Shown: positions 20,675-29,610 of the stretch, in pieces
Layout: each line of letters starts with the position of its first letter
How positions within the stretch are numbered: the stretch's first letter is position 1
Assembly (NCBI GenBank): GCA_030949405.1
Contig: JAUZSN010000002.1
Location: forward strand, 1,178,001-1,242,000
Direction of reading: 5' to 3'
Origin: Methylococcales bacterium
Lineage (GTDB): Bacteria > Pseudomonadota > Gammaproteobacteria > Methylococcales > Methylomonadaceae
Length of the DNA stretch: 64,000 bases
The notes under the pieces: model-generated
What the model saw: the letters and a program-made list of their open reading frames with translations, nothing else
What the model was told of the DNA's origin: nothing
Database searches by the model: none
Translations under genes and position numbers: made by a program

Positions 20675-23600
20675 TTAATCGTTATCCAAGTCGGTAATTA
20701 AACTTAAGATTTCATCAACCGACATTTTACCACTGACATCGCCGCCTTCCAGTAAATTATTAGCTAAATCTCGTTTATGTTTATGTAAGTCAACAATTTT
20801 GTCCTCAATGGTATCTTTAGCGACTAAACGGTAAATAGTTACGGGACGTTTTTGCCCGATGCGATGAACTCGATCAGAAGCTTGATCTTCAACCGCAGGA
20901 TTCCACCAAGGATCCATGTGAATCACGTAATCAGCCGCCGTCAAGTTTAATCCAGAGCCGCCTGCTTTTAAACTAATTAAAAATAAATCACTTTCACCCG
21001 CTTGAAAATCATTTACCGCTTTTTTTCGTTTTGCAATCGGAGTCGAGCCGTCTAAGTATTGATAACTAATCCCTTTTTCATCCAATTTCTCTCGAATAAT
21101 GCTTAAGTGACCAATAAACTGGCTAAAGACTAAGGCTTTATGATGATTTTCTATTAATTCATCCACTAACTCTTCAAAGGCGGCTAATTTTGTACTAGTA
21201 ATCGGGCTATCTTCAATCACTAGTGATGGATTACAGCAAGCACGACGCAGTTTCATTATTTCAGCTAGAACTTGTAAATGTTGTTGACCTTGCGCGGTTT
21301 CTTGAGCTTTAAGCTGTTCCATTGTTCTAACCGCATTACGACGCAGGGCTTCATACATTGCTTTTTCTTCAGTACTTTGCTCAATATGTAAGGTGATCTC
21401 TGTTTTTGGCGGCAACTCTGTGAGAACATCGGTTTTTAAGCGGCGTAATATAAAAGGACGTAGTAATTTCTTTAAGCGTTGCTGAGTGGCATAATCTTGG
21501 TTATTTTCAATTGCGGTTGCATATTTTTCATTAAATTTTTGCAATGAACCAAATAAACCTGGGTTAATAAAGTTAAATAAATTCCATAACTCCCCTAAAT
21601 GATTTTCAATTGGGGTACCTGTGGTAATTAACTTAAAATCAGCTTTCAAGGCCATCGCTGATTTTGAGCGTTTAGTCTGCATATTTTTAATAGCCTGCGC
21701 TTCATCCGCGACGACGGTATGCCATTGTTTGGTTGATAATCGATCCCCTTCGGTTTGTAAGAGTCCATAACTGCAAACAATAAGGTCAAAGCTATCGGCT
21801 TCATCTAACATTTTTTGCCGATCCCCTACGCCAAATTGCTGAACTTTTAAGGTAGGTGCAAAACGTTGAGCCTCTTCTAGCCAATTAATACACACGGAAG
21901 TGGGCGCAAGAATTAAGGTGGCTCCATTTTTAGCACGCGATAAAATTAAGGCTAATGCTTGGATCGTTTTTCCTAATCCCATATCATCTGCTAAACAGGC
22001 TCCAGCTCCCCAATGAGCTAAACGACTCATCCACTGATAGCCTTCTAATTGATAGTCACGCAATTCACCTTGTAAGGTTGAGGGGACTTTCACAACCAGT
22101 TCACTCATTTCGGATAGGCGCTTTAACTGATCTTTCCATGCTTTAGTTGCTTGGAGATCCATGCCCTCTGTAATTTCATCTAATGCGGAGGCGGCTAATG
22201 GATGAAAGCGGACGCTATTGCCATGCAGGTCGCCCAGCCCTGAAAAGTCATCTAATCGTTGACGCAGTTCTTTTGTTAACGCGACAAATTGTCCCTCTTT
22301 AATTTCTAAAAAGCGTCCACGCGAACCATTGACCAATTGGATGAGTTTTTGCATTTGGACGACATCATCCTCACCAACAGCAAGTTCGCCTTCAACAGCA
22401 AACCAATCTTTTTCTTTACGCACTGAGAAATGAACTTCTGAAAGGCTTATTTCTTTATTAAGCCTTATTTTTTTACCTTTTGGCCATTCTATTTGGGCAA
22501 AATTACCCAATTGCTGTAATTGCAATAAGGCTTCTAAAGCCATTTCAGGGTCATCCATTTGCCAGTTAGCCGTTTTAGAGGGGTAAAGCTCAGGACAGCC
22601 TTGTTGGAATTGCTTTAAATAACTTTTTTCTAATTTAAAATCACGGGTTGTTTGTAATTGTTTCCCTTCAATTTCCGCTAATACGGTGATCCCCCCTTGT
22701 TCAGGTTTATAAACAGGGCCGCCCTCTCTAAAAGGTTGAATGAAAATTTCAATTTGTAAGCCGTCATTAATCGGTTGTAAATGAATGTGTAATCGGCTAT
22801 CGACCTCTACGATTTCAGCATGAGCGGATTGCCCACCTATATCCGATTGTACCGTTAAAGTTGAGGCGATAGAGGCGATAGAATCAATAACTTGTTGACG
22901 GGCTTTACTAGGAACCACTAAGCCTTGTGGGGTTAAAATATGGGCGACTTCTAAATGTTGTTCGCTGATTTCATAGACTAATACCCCTGTGGTAGAGCGT
23001 TCAATAAGCACGCCTTCTTCGCTGTCAATTTCGGGTAGAAGGGAGATATGTAAATTTTCCCCCTTCTCTTTGACCAATAATTGAGGCTCTGCTTTAATGA
23101 CTTCGATGGGAGCAGACATTTTTTCATCGGTCTGCCAATAAACATGAGGATGCCCTATGGCGGCCAATAAACCTTGTCCTCCTAGGTAATAAATTTCTTT
23201 TGGGCGATAGCTATAATAATAGCTTTCTTGATAACTGGAAATTTGTTTACAAATTTTTATGTCTTGTCGGGTTAAATAGCTAAAATCTTCAAGATCCTCA
23301 TCCAAACGGGTCAAGGAAATAGGGCGACCTTTTGTCCAGCGGCCTGTTTTACTGAGTTTTTGTTCACGTGGCGTAAGGGTTATTTCATTATCTTCTAAGG
23401 ATAACTGCCAAATCATTCGCATTGAAGGCGTAGGATTAAGAGAGGTGTTACTTTTAGGATCACTTAATAAGGTTAAGGCGGTTAATGCCCGCTCCCATTT
23501 TTCAATTCGGGGTAATAAATTTAAAATATCGGCAAACGATGATTTTTTATACTTTTTAGCTAATTGCAAACAATCCTTATCTTTGGTTTTTAATGCCTGT

Positions 23601-24844
23601 AATAACACAGAGCTCACCGTGGCAAACCATAAATAGCCATTTTCATCCGCTTGTTTACAAAAGTAGCTTAAATTTTCAAGTAGCTTGTTGTCTTTTAATT
23701 TTAAAACCCGTTCAACTTCATCTAACCAAAATAATAATAGCCCTTGGAATAAACAATCATAAGGTGAGCCTTCGGCTTTAGATTTAAGATAAGGCGCATT
23801 AAATAAATAACGACACTCATCCACACTTTTTGTGGACTGATAAACCCCAATTCCTTCGAGTAAGCGTTGGTTTTGATAACTGAAATCATTCTTTTCTACT
23901 TTTAATGAAATCTCTAATTGTTTTTTTAGTGTGATTAAGCTTTCAGGTGTTCGTTTTTTTAATAAGGCTAAATAATAAAACTGCCCATCTAAGTCAGAAA
24001 TAACGAGATTACGTTTACCTGATTGCTTTTTATGTAAGGTTAACGCGTGTTCATAATAACGAATAGCCTCATCGGGTTTATTTTGTAGAAAATAATAAGA
24101 ACCTAATAATTTTAAACTATCAATGGAATTATTTTTTGTTAAAAAGGTGACCATTTTGTCATTAAATTGTCCCCGATGAAGTGAAAATTCAATATAACTT
24201 AACGCAATATAAAGAGGTTGTTTTGAATAATCTGAAAAATATCGCTCAAATAGTGTTTGTTGTAATGGGCTAGGTTTAAATTTAGAGGCACTTAAGTAAA
24301 GTTGATATTTTAAAACTACAAACCGAATACCTTCATGTAAGGTCGTAAACCATTCGGCATCAAAATTATTAAAAAATAAACGCCCAAATGTATAGTCAAT
24401 ATAGTCAGGGAATTCTATTTGAATTTCACTTAAACTAACAATAAATCGGTCTAGATCATTGTTATAAAGATGAATTCGTAAAAGTTTAATCATATTTGCC
24501 AGGGCCATTCTTGGAAGATGGGGCGCGGGGTGGCTAAGCAAATGTTGGCTGAGTTGATTAAACAGCTTTTCGTTCTTAACGGCTTTTTTTATTAAGAGTT
24601 CTGAAATTAAGGGGTCACATGCCCAACCATCAATCGTTATTTTAACCAGCCCTGTTCTTTTTATTTTTTCTTTAAATTTGGGCGCAATTTTATTAATGGT
24701 TGTGGCATCAATACAGTCCGATTCCCATAATATATTTTTTAAAATACTTTGTTCTACGGGAGCAAAAATAATAGCCAGTGCTAATAGTAATGATTGCTCA
24801 TCTTCAGGGAGTTCTTCAAACTTAGTGAGTAATTTTTGTGTCAT
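20675..24844 (-). CDS. SNF2-family helicase, large
   Basis: Swi2/Snf2 ATPase of 1389 residues. The last 470 or so form the core: DDMGLGKTIQALALIL (Walker A), LAPTSVCINWL, VVADEAQAIKN (Walker B DEAQ) and LITTGTPIENHLGELWNLFN. Lower motifs are LKAGGSGLNLTAADYVIHMD and QASDRVHRIGQKRPVTIYRL. The first 900 residues are mostly alpha-helical and poorly conserved, with a likely SNF2-associated region around 480-850. Bacterial homologues are presumed nucleic-acid translocases with roles mostly unknown. It stands alone between two inverted 148-bp repeats, which may mean it moved as a unit. Confidence 0.88.
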   Translation of the reverse strand: MTQKLLTKFEELPEDEQSLLLALAIIFAPVEQSILKNILWESDCIDATTINKIAPKFKEKIKRTGLVKITIDGWACDPLISELLIKKAVKNEKLFNQLSQHLLSHPAPHLPRMALANMIKLLRIHLYNNDLDRFIVSLSEIQIEFPDYIDYTFGRLFFNNFDAEWFTTLHEGIRFVVLKYQLYLSASKFKPSPLQQTLFERYFSDYSKQPLYIALSYIEFSLHRGQFNDKMVTFLTKNNSIDSLKLLGSYYFLQNKPDEAIRYYEHALTLHKKQSGKRNLVISDLDGQFYYLALLKKRTPESLITLKKQLEISLKVEKNDFSYQNQRLLEGIGVYQSTKSVDECRYLFNAPYLKSKAEGSPYDCLFQGLLLFWLDEVERVLKLKDNKLLENLSYFCKQADENGYLWFATVSSVLLQALKTKDKDCLQLAKKYKKSSFADILNLLPRIEKWERALTALTLLSDPKSNTSLNPTPSMRMIWQLSLEDNEITLTPREQKLSKTGRWTKGRPISLTRLDEDLEDFSYLTRQDIKICKQISSYQESYYYSYRPKEIYYLGGQGLLAAIGHPHVYWQTDEKMSAPIEVIKAEPQLLVKEKGENLHISLLPEIDSEEGVLIERSTTGVLVYEISEQHLEVAHILTPQGLVVPSKARQQVIDSIASIASTLTVQSDIGGQSAHAEIVEVDSRLHIHLQPINDGLQIEIFIQPFREGGPVYKPEQGGITVLAEIEGKQLQTTRDFKLEKSYLKQFQQGCPELYPSKTANWQMDDPEMALEALLQLQQLGNFAQIEWPKGKKIRLNKEISLSEVHFSVRKEKDWFAVEGELAVGEDDVVQMQKLIQLVNGSRGRFLEIKEGQFVALTKELRQRLDDFSGLGDLHGNSVRFHPLAASALDEITEGMDLQATKAWKDQLKRLSEMSELVVKVPSTLQGELRDYQLEGYQWMSRLAHWGAGACLADDMGLGKTIQALALILSRAKNGATLILAPTSVCINWLEEAQRFAPTLKVQQFGVGDRQKMLDEADSFDLIVCSYGLLQTEGDRLSTKQWHTVVADEAQAIKNMQTKRSKSAMALKADFKLITTGTPIENHLGELWNLFNFINPGLFGSLQKFNEKYATAIENNQDYATQQRLKKLLRPFILRRLKTDVLTELPPKTEITLHIEQSTEEKAMYEALRRNAVRTMEQLKAQETAQGQQHLQVLAEIMKLRRACCNPSLVIEDSPITSTKLAAFEELVDELIENHHKALVFSQFIGHLSIIREKLDEKGISYQYLDGSTPIAKRKKAVNDFQAGESDLFLISLKAGGSGLNLTAADYVIHMDPWWNPAVEDQASDRVHRIGQKRPVTIYRLVAKDTIEDKIVDLHKHKRDLANNLLEGGDVSGKMSVDEILSLITDLDND

Positions 24845-24977
24845 AAAATAGGTCTACTATTGAAAGTATTTTTTTAGAGCTATCAACGGTTCTAGCGTTC
24901 TTATCTATAACTCGATGTAATGGGTCAAAAGCATACTAAATAAAGGGGTTGAAAACTAGATTTTCATATAAATAGTC

Positions 24978-25125
24978 GGCATCCTTCATTTAGCTCAAAA
25001 GTAGTTTACACTTTACTCTTAAAAAATAGTGGGGAGTAAAATAGCTTTAGCTATTTTCGTAATTCGCCAACAGCTAAAGCTATTAGACTCCAGTTTAAAC
25101 TGTAAACCGAAAAATAAAGGGTGCC
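24978..25125 (-). repeat. 148-bp foldback repeat, copy 2
   Basis: Inverse complement of the copy at 20428-20575 and of identical length. Read on the minus strand it starts GGCACCCTTTATTTTTCGG. Its inner stem is GCTTTAGC with GCTAAAGC instead of GCGTTAGC with GCTAACGC, so both sides of the pairing changed together. Ends GGCATCCTTCATT and AATAAAGGGTGCC are inverted repeats. Confidence 0.85.
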
Positions 25126-25436
25126 AAATACGTCTTGTACTTTTTGCTTTTAAATCGTCGATTCTGCGGGGTTGGCTTATTGTTTTTCAAGCTCTGGCTT
25201 TTAGTTTACTCAGTGAAACTAGAAGCGGGATAAGAATTAAATACTCAACTTAGGTGAGTAAGTCTAGGTAAGTTTTAAAGAACAGATAAACCTTTAAGAT
25301 AAGAGCTTATCGCATCCAAAGCAAAAAGACAGTGTCATTTGAGTTAGCGTTATCATGGCTTATACTTAAAAAATGAAAAATTATTCGCTTTAGCTCTATC
25401 CTTTTAGATTCTAAAAAATAACGGGTATAACGTTCG
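25126..25436. other. Intergenic stretch without a recognised gene
   Basis: AT-rich sequence between the second foldback repeat and the end of zipA. No frame looks like a protein and I see no remnant of ligA, which often follows zipA in gammaproteobacteria. Confidence 0.5.
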
Positions 25437-26078
25437 TTATAAACATTGACGAATTTGTTGTAGGGTTTCATCGGTTAAAACTTGGTGTTGACTATCAATC
25501 ATTTCACCGCCTAGTTTTAAGGCTACAAAATTAAAGGTTCTAACAAAATCTTCAAAGACTTCGATGGGGTGATCAACTTTTTTAGGTTGCATAAAAAAAG
25601 ATAAACCAGGGCAGCTAAAATTAGTTAAATCATCTTGTGGAAAGATACCAGGATTAACTACATTAGCGACGGCGAAATCGACTAAACGATTTGAGTCTAA
25701 ACGTTCAAAAATTTGTAACGTGCCATAGGCTAACCCGACCCCATTTAAGACCTCAAAAATATCTTCACCCTTAAAGCCTTCTTCATTAGGCGAAATAATA
25801 GACAATTGAATTAAATTAGGGGTAGCCGATGGTTCATTGTTCTCACTACTTACGGGTTCAACTTTCTCTTTTAAGGGTTCCGTAAATTTTTCGGTGGTTT
25901 TTTTCAACGCCGATGAAATAGCACTAAAACTATAGCTGTCCTTGGGGGGTGATGTCTGATCATATTCTTCAAATTCACGTTGGTCTTTTTGATGTTGAAA
26001 AAAACTCCATGCAATCATGCCTGCGACTACAAGTAATCCGATTAAAAATATAACAATTCTTAAAGTATCTTTATCCAT
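25437..26078 (-). CDS. zipA: Cell division protein ZipA
   Basis: Inner-membrane anchor that ties FtsZ to the membrane at the division septum. It has 213 residues: an N-terminal transmembrane helix (about residues 7-24), a charged and proline-containing linker to about 85, then the C-terminal FtsZ-binding domain. That domain includes GEDIFEVLNGVGLAYGTLQI and the FFMQPKKVDHPIEVFEDFV block. The ATG overlaps the stop of the decayed smc upstream (TAATG), preserving the ancestral smc-zipA order. Confidence 0.88.
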   Translation of the reverse strand: MDKDTLRIVIFLIGLLVVAGMIAWSFFQHQKDQREFEEYDQTSPPKDSYSFSAISSALKKTTEKFTEPLKEKVEPVSSENNEPSATPNLIQLSIISPNEEGFKGEDIFEVLNGVGLAYGTLQIFERLDSNRLVDFAVANVVNPGIFPQDDLTNFSCPGLSFFMQPKKVDHPIEVFEDFVRTFNFVALKLGGEMIDSQHQVLTDETLQQIRQCL

Positions 26079-26560
26079 TAGCTTTCTACTAACTCCACTG
26101 CATCACCTATATTTACAGCAACCATGCGTGAAACACCCGTTTCTTTGATGGTTACTCCCGTTAATTGTTTTTTGCCATTTCCATTGTCACTTTGTTAGGT
26201 GAAATAAATAGAAATTGCACTGATTTTGATATTGCTTTAATCCGTTTAGAAAAATGCCCAACCTTTACATTACTTAATGGTGTGTCGATCCCATTGAATA
26301 AGCAAAAAAGGCGAGGCGTTTAATTTTAAAATAGAAAATACTAATATACGCATGGTTAATGCCTTCTCGCCTCTTGATAATGAATAAATTGGGTGTTTTT
26401 AATCGGGGACTTCGCATCCACTCCCAAAGAGTTTAAGCACTTTTTCTTGCCAGTCTGTCTTTATTTTATCAAATGTGACTTTAAAACGCAGACGAGTTTC
26501 CTTATCAATTTTTTCAACGACCCTTAATAAGGTTGGTAGCCGCACATTGCTCTACTCTAA
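26078..26560 (-). pseudogene. smc: Decayed smc, 3' remnant
   Basis: Pieces of the SMC C-terminal ATPase head read on the minus strand in shifting frames. 26404-26541 reads VEKIDKETRLRFKVTFDKI with KLFGSG. About 26290-26390 gives SLSRGEKALT, a spoiled LSGGEKALT signature. About 26170-26290 gives IDTPLSNVKVGHFSKRIKAI and FLFISPNKVTMEMA, where DEVDAPL has become NGIDTPL. 26078-26175 gives TGVTIKETGVSRMVAVNIGD and ends in TAA overlapping zipA. Frameshifts, loss of the Walker B glutamate and absence of the rest of the protein (about 1000 residues) show it is dead. Confidence 0.85.
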
Positions 26561-26777
26561 TTTTTGCATTTCGATTATTGAAAATGTATTTTATCAAGCT
26601 TCATAAGAATGAAACTATTTATTAGGCGGGTATTATTGACGATATTCATTAGGTTTTCGACTTTTTATTTAAAAAACGGTTACGACGGAGGTTTTTCATG
26701 CGTTAAAACCGTAAATTTTTATTGTTAAAATAGTCATGAGAAAATTCGTTACAATGACCTGTTTAAATCAGGAATAA

Positions 26778-27455
26778 ATGATGATAGAGCTGTATTTAGA
26801 TAACGCGGATATTCAACAAATAGAACGTTTTCAAACCTGCTTGCCCATTAAAGGGATTACCACCAACCCCAGTATTTTAGCGAAAGCAGAAATGGGGGTT
26901 AATCAATTATTAGCGGAATTGGATCGACGATTAGAAAAAAAGTATCGTTTTCATGTGCAGGTGGTTAGTCAGTCATTAGATGAAATTATTACGGAGGCCC
27001 GTCAAATTTCAGCGTTACCTTACGATGTAGTGGTTAAAATTCCTGCAACAGAAATGAGCTTGGCTGCGATTAAGCAATTACATAGTGAAGGAATACCCTT
27101 GTTAGCCACAGCTATTTATAGTGTACAGCAAGGATTTTTAGCGGCGTTGGCGGGGGCCGATTATTTAGCACCTTATGTCAATCGAATTGATAATTTTGGC
27201 GGTAATGGGATTGCCGTTATTGAGGGTATTCAGAAATTATTAACCCAACAACAGTTAAGTAGTTGCTTATTACCCGCAAGTTTTAAAAATACGCGTCAAG
27301 TTTTAGACGTTTTACAACTAGGTGTCGGTGCAATTACCTTACCTGTAGACATCATGGCGCAAATGTTGATGCATCCTGCTGTACCTTTGGCGATTGAGCA
27401 GTTTCATACGGATTGGCAGCAGGTTTTTGATAAGAAACTAGCTTTTGAAAGTTGA
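26778..27455 (+). CDS. fsa: Fructose-6-phosphate aldolase
   Basis: Transaldolase-family class I aldolase of 225 residues; the short form that cleaves or forms fructose 6-phosphate from dihydroxyacetone and glyceraldehyde 3-phosphate. The Schiff-base lysine is K87 in VVVKIPAT. GITTNPSILAKA, ALAGADYLAPYVNRIDNFGG and PASFKNTRQVLDVLQLG follow the E. coli FSA pattern. A similar short protein could act as a transaldolase, so substrate preference is inferred. No pathway neighbours. Confidence 0.87.
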   Translation: MMIELYLDNADIQQIERFQTCLPIKGITTNPSILAKAEMGVNQLLAELDRRLEKKYRFHVQVVSQSLDEIITEARQISALPYDVVVKIPATEMSLAAIKQLHSEGIPLLATAIYSVQQGFLAALAGADYLAPYVNRIDNFGGNGIAVIEGIQKLLTQQQLSSCLLPASFKNTRQVLDVLQLGVGAITLPVDIMAQMLMHPAVPLAIEQFHTDWQQVFDKKLAFES

Positions 27456-27619
27456 GTTTTATTAATTTCATAAGATAGAAATCAGGAGGGCTACACTTTA
27501 TTTATCCTTATAAATAAATACGTTGCATGGTTCTTTAATTTCAGAGACAATGACAAAGGCTTTATAAATGAAACAATAAGATAAAATTTATGTCATTAGA
27601 CTTGTTCTTTAAGAAGAAG

Positions 27620-28128
27620 TTAATATATCATGTTAAAATTCCATAGGATAGCCGCTAAAAAAGAAAATAAATCTTTTACACCTTCTTTTTTATTTCTAAA
27701 CTTGTCAACTAGGCATCTATATCTTTTCATTCCACCGATTACATGCTCAACAATGACTCTTTCACGACTCATCTCTTTGTTTTCTTTTTTTTGATTTTCT
27801 GTTAATGTTGGGTTTGGATTATGCTTAGATTTATTTGGTTTTTTATGAGGAATATTTACCGAATTAGTTTTATATTCATTATTAAACCCCAAATAACCTA
27901 AATCAATAAATATATTAAAATTACTAAACCAATTTAATTCTGGATTAAATTCTTTTTAAACATTCCATAATCATGATTTTTACCCGGAAAACTAACCCCA
28001 ATATATAAAATTAAATGACCTAAAGAAGCTATAGTGGTATTTTTAATTGTATGCTGTTTTTTTACCACTGTAAAATTCATTTTGTTCTTCATAGTCACTA
28101 GGGCGTTGTACAGCACGCTCTGTAGCAT
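27620..28128 (-). pseudogene. IS transposase, second frame, broken (copy A)
   Basis: C-terminal half of the transposase. A missing T near 27956 shifts the frame and ends it after MFKKNLIQN; the remainder reopens at 27892. Copies B, D and E have the intact 169-residue frame. Confidence 0.85.
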
Positions 28129-28546
28129 CTATTATCAATGTTTGAACTCCGCCAAAAGCCTGCTGCATTTCTTCAGGGGTTGAAAAACTTGTTGCAGGTA
28201 AAACATTAAATATATCTAACGTCTTTATTAAAATTGGAAATAATTTGTATACATGAGTATGGGCGCATGATTTATTCATATTAAAAGAAAACCCTAAGTG
28301 ATCGAAAGTAGAATAGCACTTCATATAATTTAATATAAATAATAATTTGTCTGCGGGTGTTTTTAATGTGCTATCTAAACCACTACCGTATTTTCTTTCT
28401 TTATTTTCATGTTTTTCTTTTTGATCTTCAATAAGGGTCTTTTCAAATAGAGATAATAGTAAAATAAAATGTTCTGTTTTTAATCCTGTTAAAGCTCTTA
28501 ACTGTCTATCATCATAAATTCTTGGTAAAATTTCTTTTATTTTCAT
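28043..28546 (-). CDS. IS transposase, first frame (copy A)
   Basis: N-terminal half of the IS5-like DDE transposase, 167 residues. The N-terminal region is the DNA-binding part, and the first catalytic aspartate is probably in VQTLIIDATER. The frame ends just after a run of seven A residues where the second frame takes over. Identical in copies D and E. Confidence 0.9.
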   Translation of the reverse strand: MKIKEILPRIYDDRQLRALTGLKTEHFILLLSLFEKTLIEDQKEKHENKERKYGSGLDSTLKTPADKLLFILNYMKCYSTFDHLGFSFNMNKSCAHTHVYKLFPILIKTLDIFNVLPATSFSTPEEMQQAFGGVQTLIIDATERAVQRPSDYEEQNEFYSGKKTAYN

Positions 28547-28847
28547 GTTATACTTTGATTTTTATTTTTTATAGAAATTTATTATAAAGCTTATTTATTA
28601 TTTTTAATAATTTAATTTAAAGTTTATTTATTAGGCTGTATCAACTGATTGTGAATGTTATCAAGTATATATAAGCAATTGATTTTAATATATTTTATTT
28701 AGAAGAACAAGTCTATTATAATCATGAGTGAAATTTTTTATTTATATAACCTTCGCTTATATTTGTTGAAAGGTTAATTAAAACTTAACAATCAATTAAT
28801 ATCTATAAATTAGTTCTACGTTTTATGATGGTTTATGGGAAAGAATA

Positions 28848-29108
28848 ATGAGTAGTCATATGAAAAAAACAAAGGGGTTTAAAACAAGTCTTTTAACGGT
28901 TATGTTTGTAACACTTTTAGGGATATCTTCGGTCTCACATGCCGAACGTTATCTATGTGGTAATGCAAAACGAAATGGTACTATTGGGCCTAATGCGAGA
29001 AAAGTGATAGTTAAGGCACCCACAAAATTTAAAGCGGTGGCAAAAGCAAAAAGACGGTTTTCTAAAAAAGGTTTTAAAGTAAGAAGACTTCTTTGTGTTC
29101 CTATTTAG
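28848..29108 (+). CDS. Small secreted cationic protein, unknown function
   Basis: 86 residues with a clear signal peptide (FKTSLLTVMFVTLLGISS to SHA, cleavage likely before ERYLCG). The mature part is about 54 residues, about 30 percent Lys and Arg, with only two cysteines (in YLCGN and LLCVP) that could form one disulfide. I do not recognise a family. It lies between an IS and a MITE with no immunity-like neighbour. It could be a cell-envelope or nucleic-acid-binding protein or an antimicrobial-like peptide; this is speculation. Confidence 0.6.
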   Translation: MSSHMKKTKGFKTSLLTVMFVTLLGISSVSHAERYLCGNAKRNGTIGPNARKVIVKAPTKFKAVAKAKRRFSKKGFKVRRLLCVPI

Positions 29109-29130
29109 AAAAATTATTAACTGATGTTAG

Positions 29131-29254
29131 GCTTTCAACTTAAGACGGGACAAGTTGAGGCTAAGCCGTTTGTGTTGAGCTTGTCGAGGTATGAACGGCT
29201 TAAAGGACGAACGGTTAAGCCTCGCTTCATAGTATCCCGTTTTAAGTTGGTAGC
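29131..29254. repeat. MITE with CTTAAGACGGGACA ends, copy 1
   Basis: About 124 bp, left end CAACTTAAGACGGGACAAG and right end ATCCCGTTTTAAGTTGG, inverted relative to each other. The ends match those of the full transposon at 49542-51244. The interior has a hairpin built from AACGGCTTAA and similar repeats. No coding capacity. Confidence 0.8.
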
Positions 29255-29610
29255 GCTGAGGTTACGCAAGAATTTCTATTTTTAATGTCACCGTTATTTA
29301 TTGGTTTTGTCTGATAACTTAAATTTAGGTATTTCTCCTATCTTATAAAAAGTAATTGATATTTTTCGGTGTCAATTTAACCCTCAAAAAATTTTCCAAG
29401 CCCCTTAAGAACAAACATTCACTCTAAATACATATAAAAATTCTAATTGAGTCGATGAAGGATGTTTAAATTTATTTGTATTTTTGTTGTTAGAGGGTGA
29501 ACTTATTTCATATAATCATCCCCTATTATAAGTAGAATAATGGGTATTCTAAATCTATAAGATAGAATACTTTTATTGGCTTACCTATTAAAAAATGCTA
29601 AAAATTGATT
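29255..29610. other. Gene-free AT-rich region upstream of the VWA protein
   Basis: No open frame recognised. A short inverted repeat GTATTCTA with TAGAATAC lies near 29541-29570, about 40 bases before the VWA gene; it could be an operator but this is weak. The batA and moxR genes normally found upstream of batB are absent. Confidence 0.4.

Larger units (their letters stand above)
27598..28714 (-). mobile_element. IS5-like insertion sequence, copy A
   Basis: 1117 bp with ends AGACTTGTTCTT and its complement, flanked by ATT on both sides (27595-27597 and 28715-28717). It encodes two overlapping transposase frames on the minus strand. It lacks one T in the second frame relative to copies D and E, so this copy is probably inactive. 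The 3-bp ANT duplication points to the ISL2-like branch of IS5. Confidence 0.93.
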
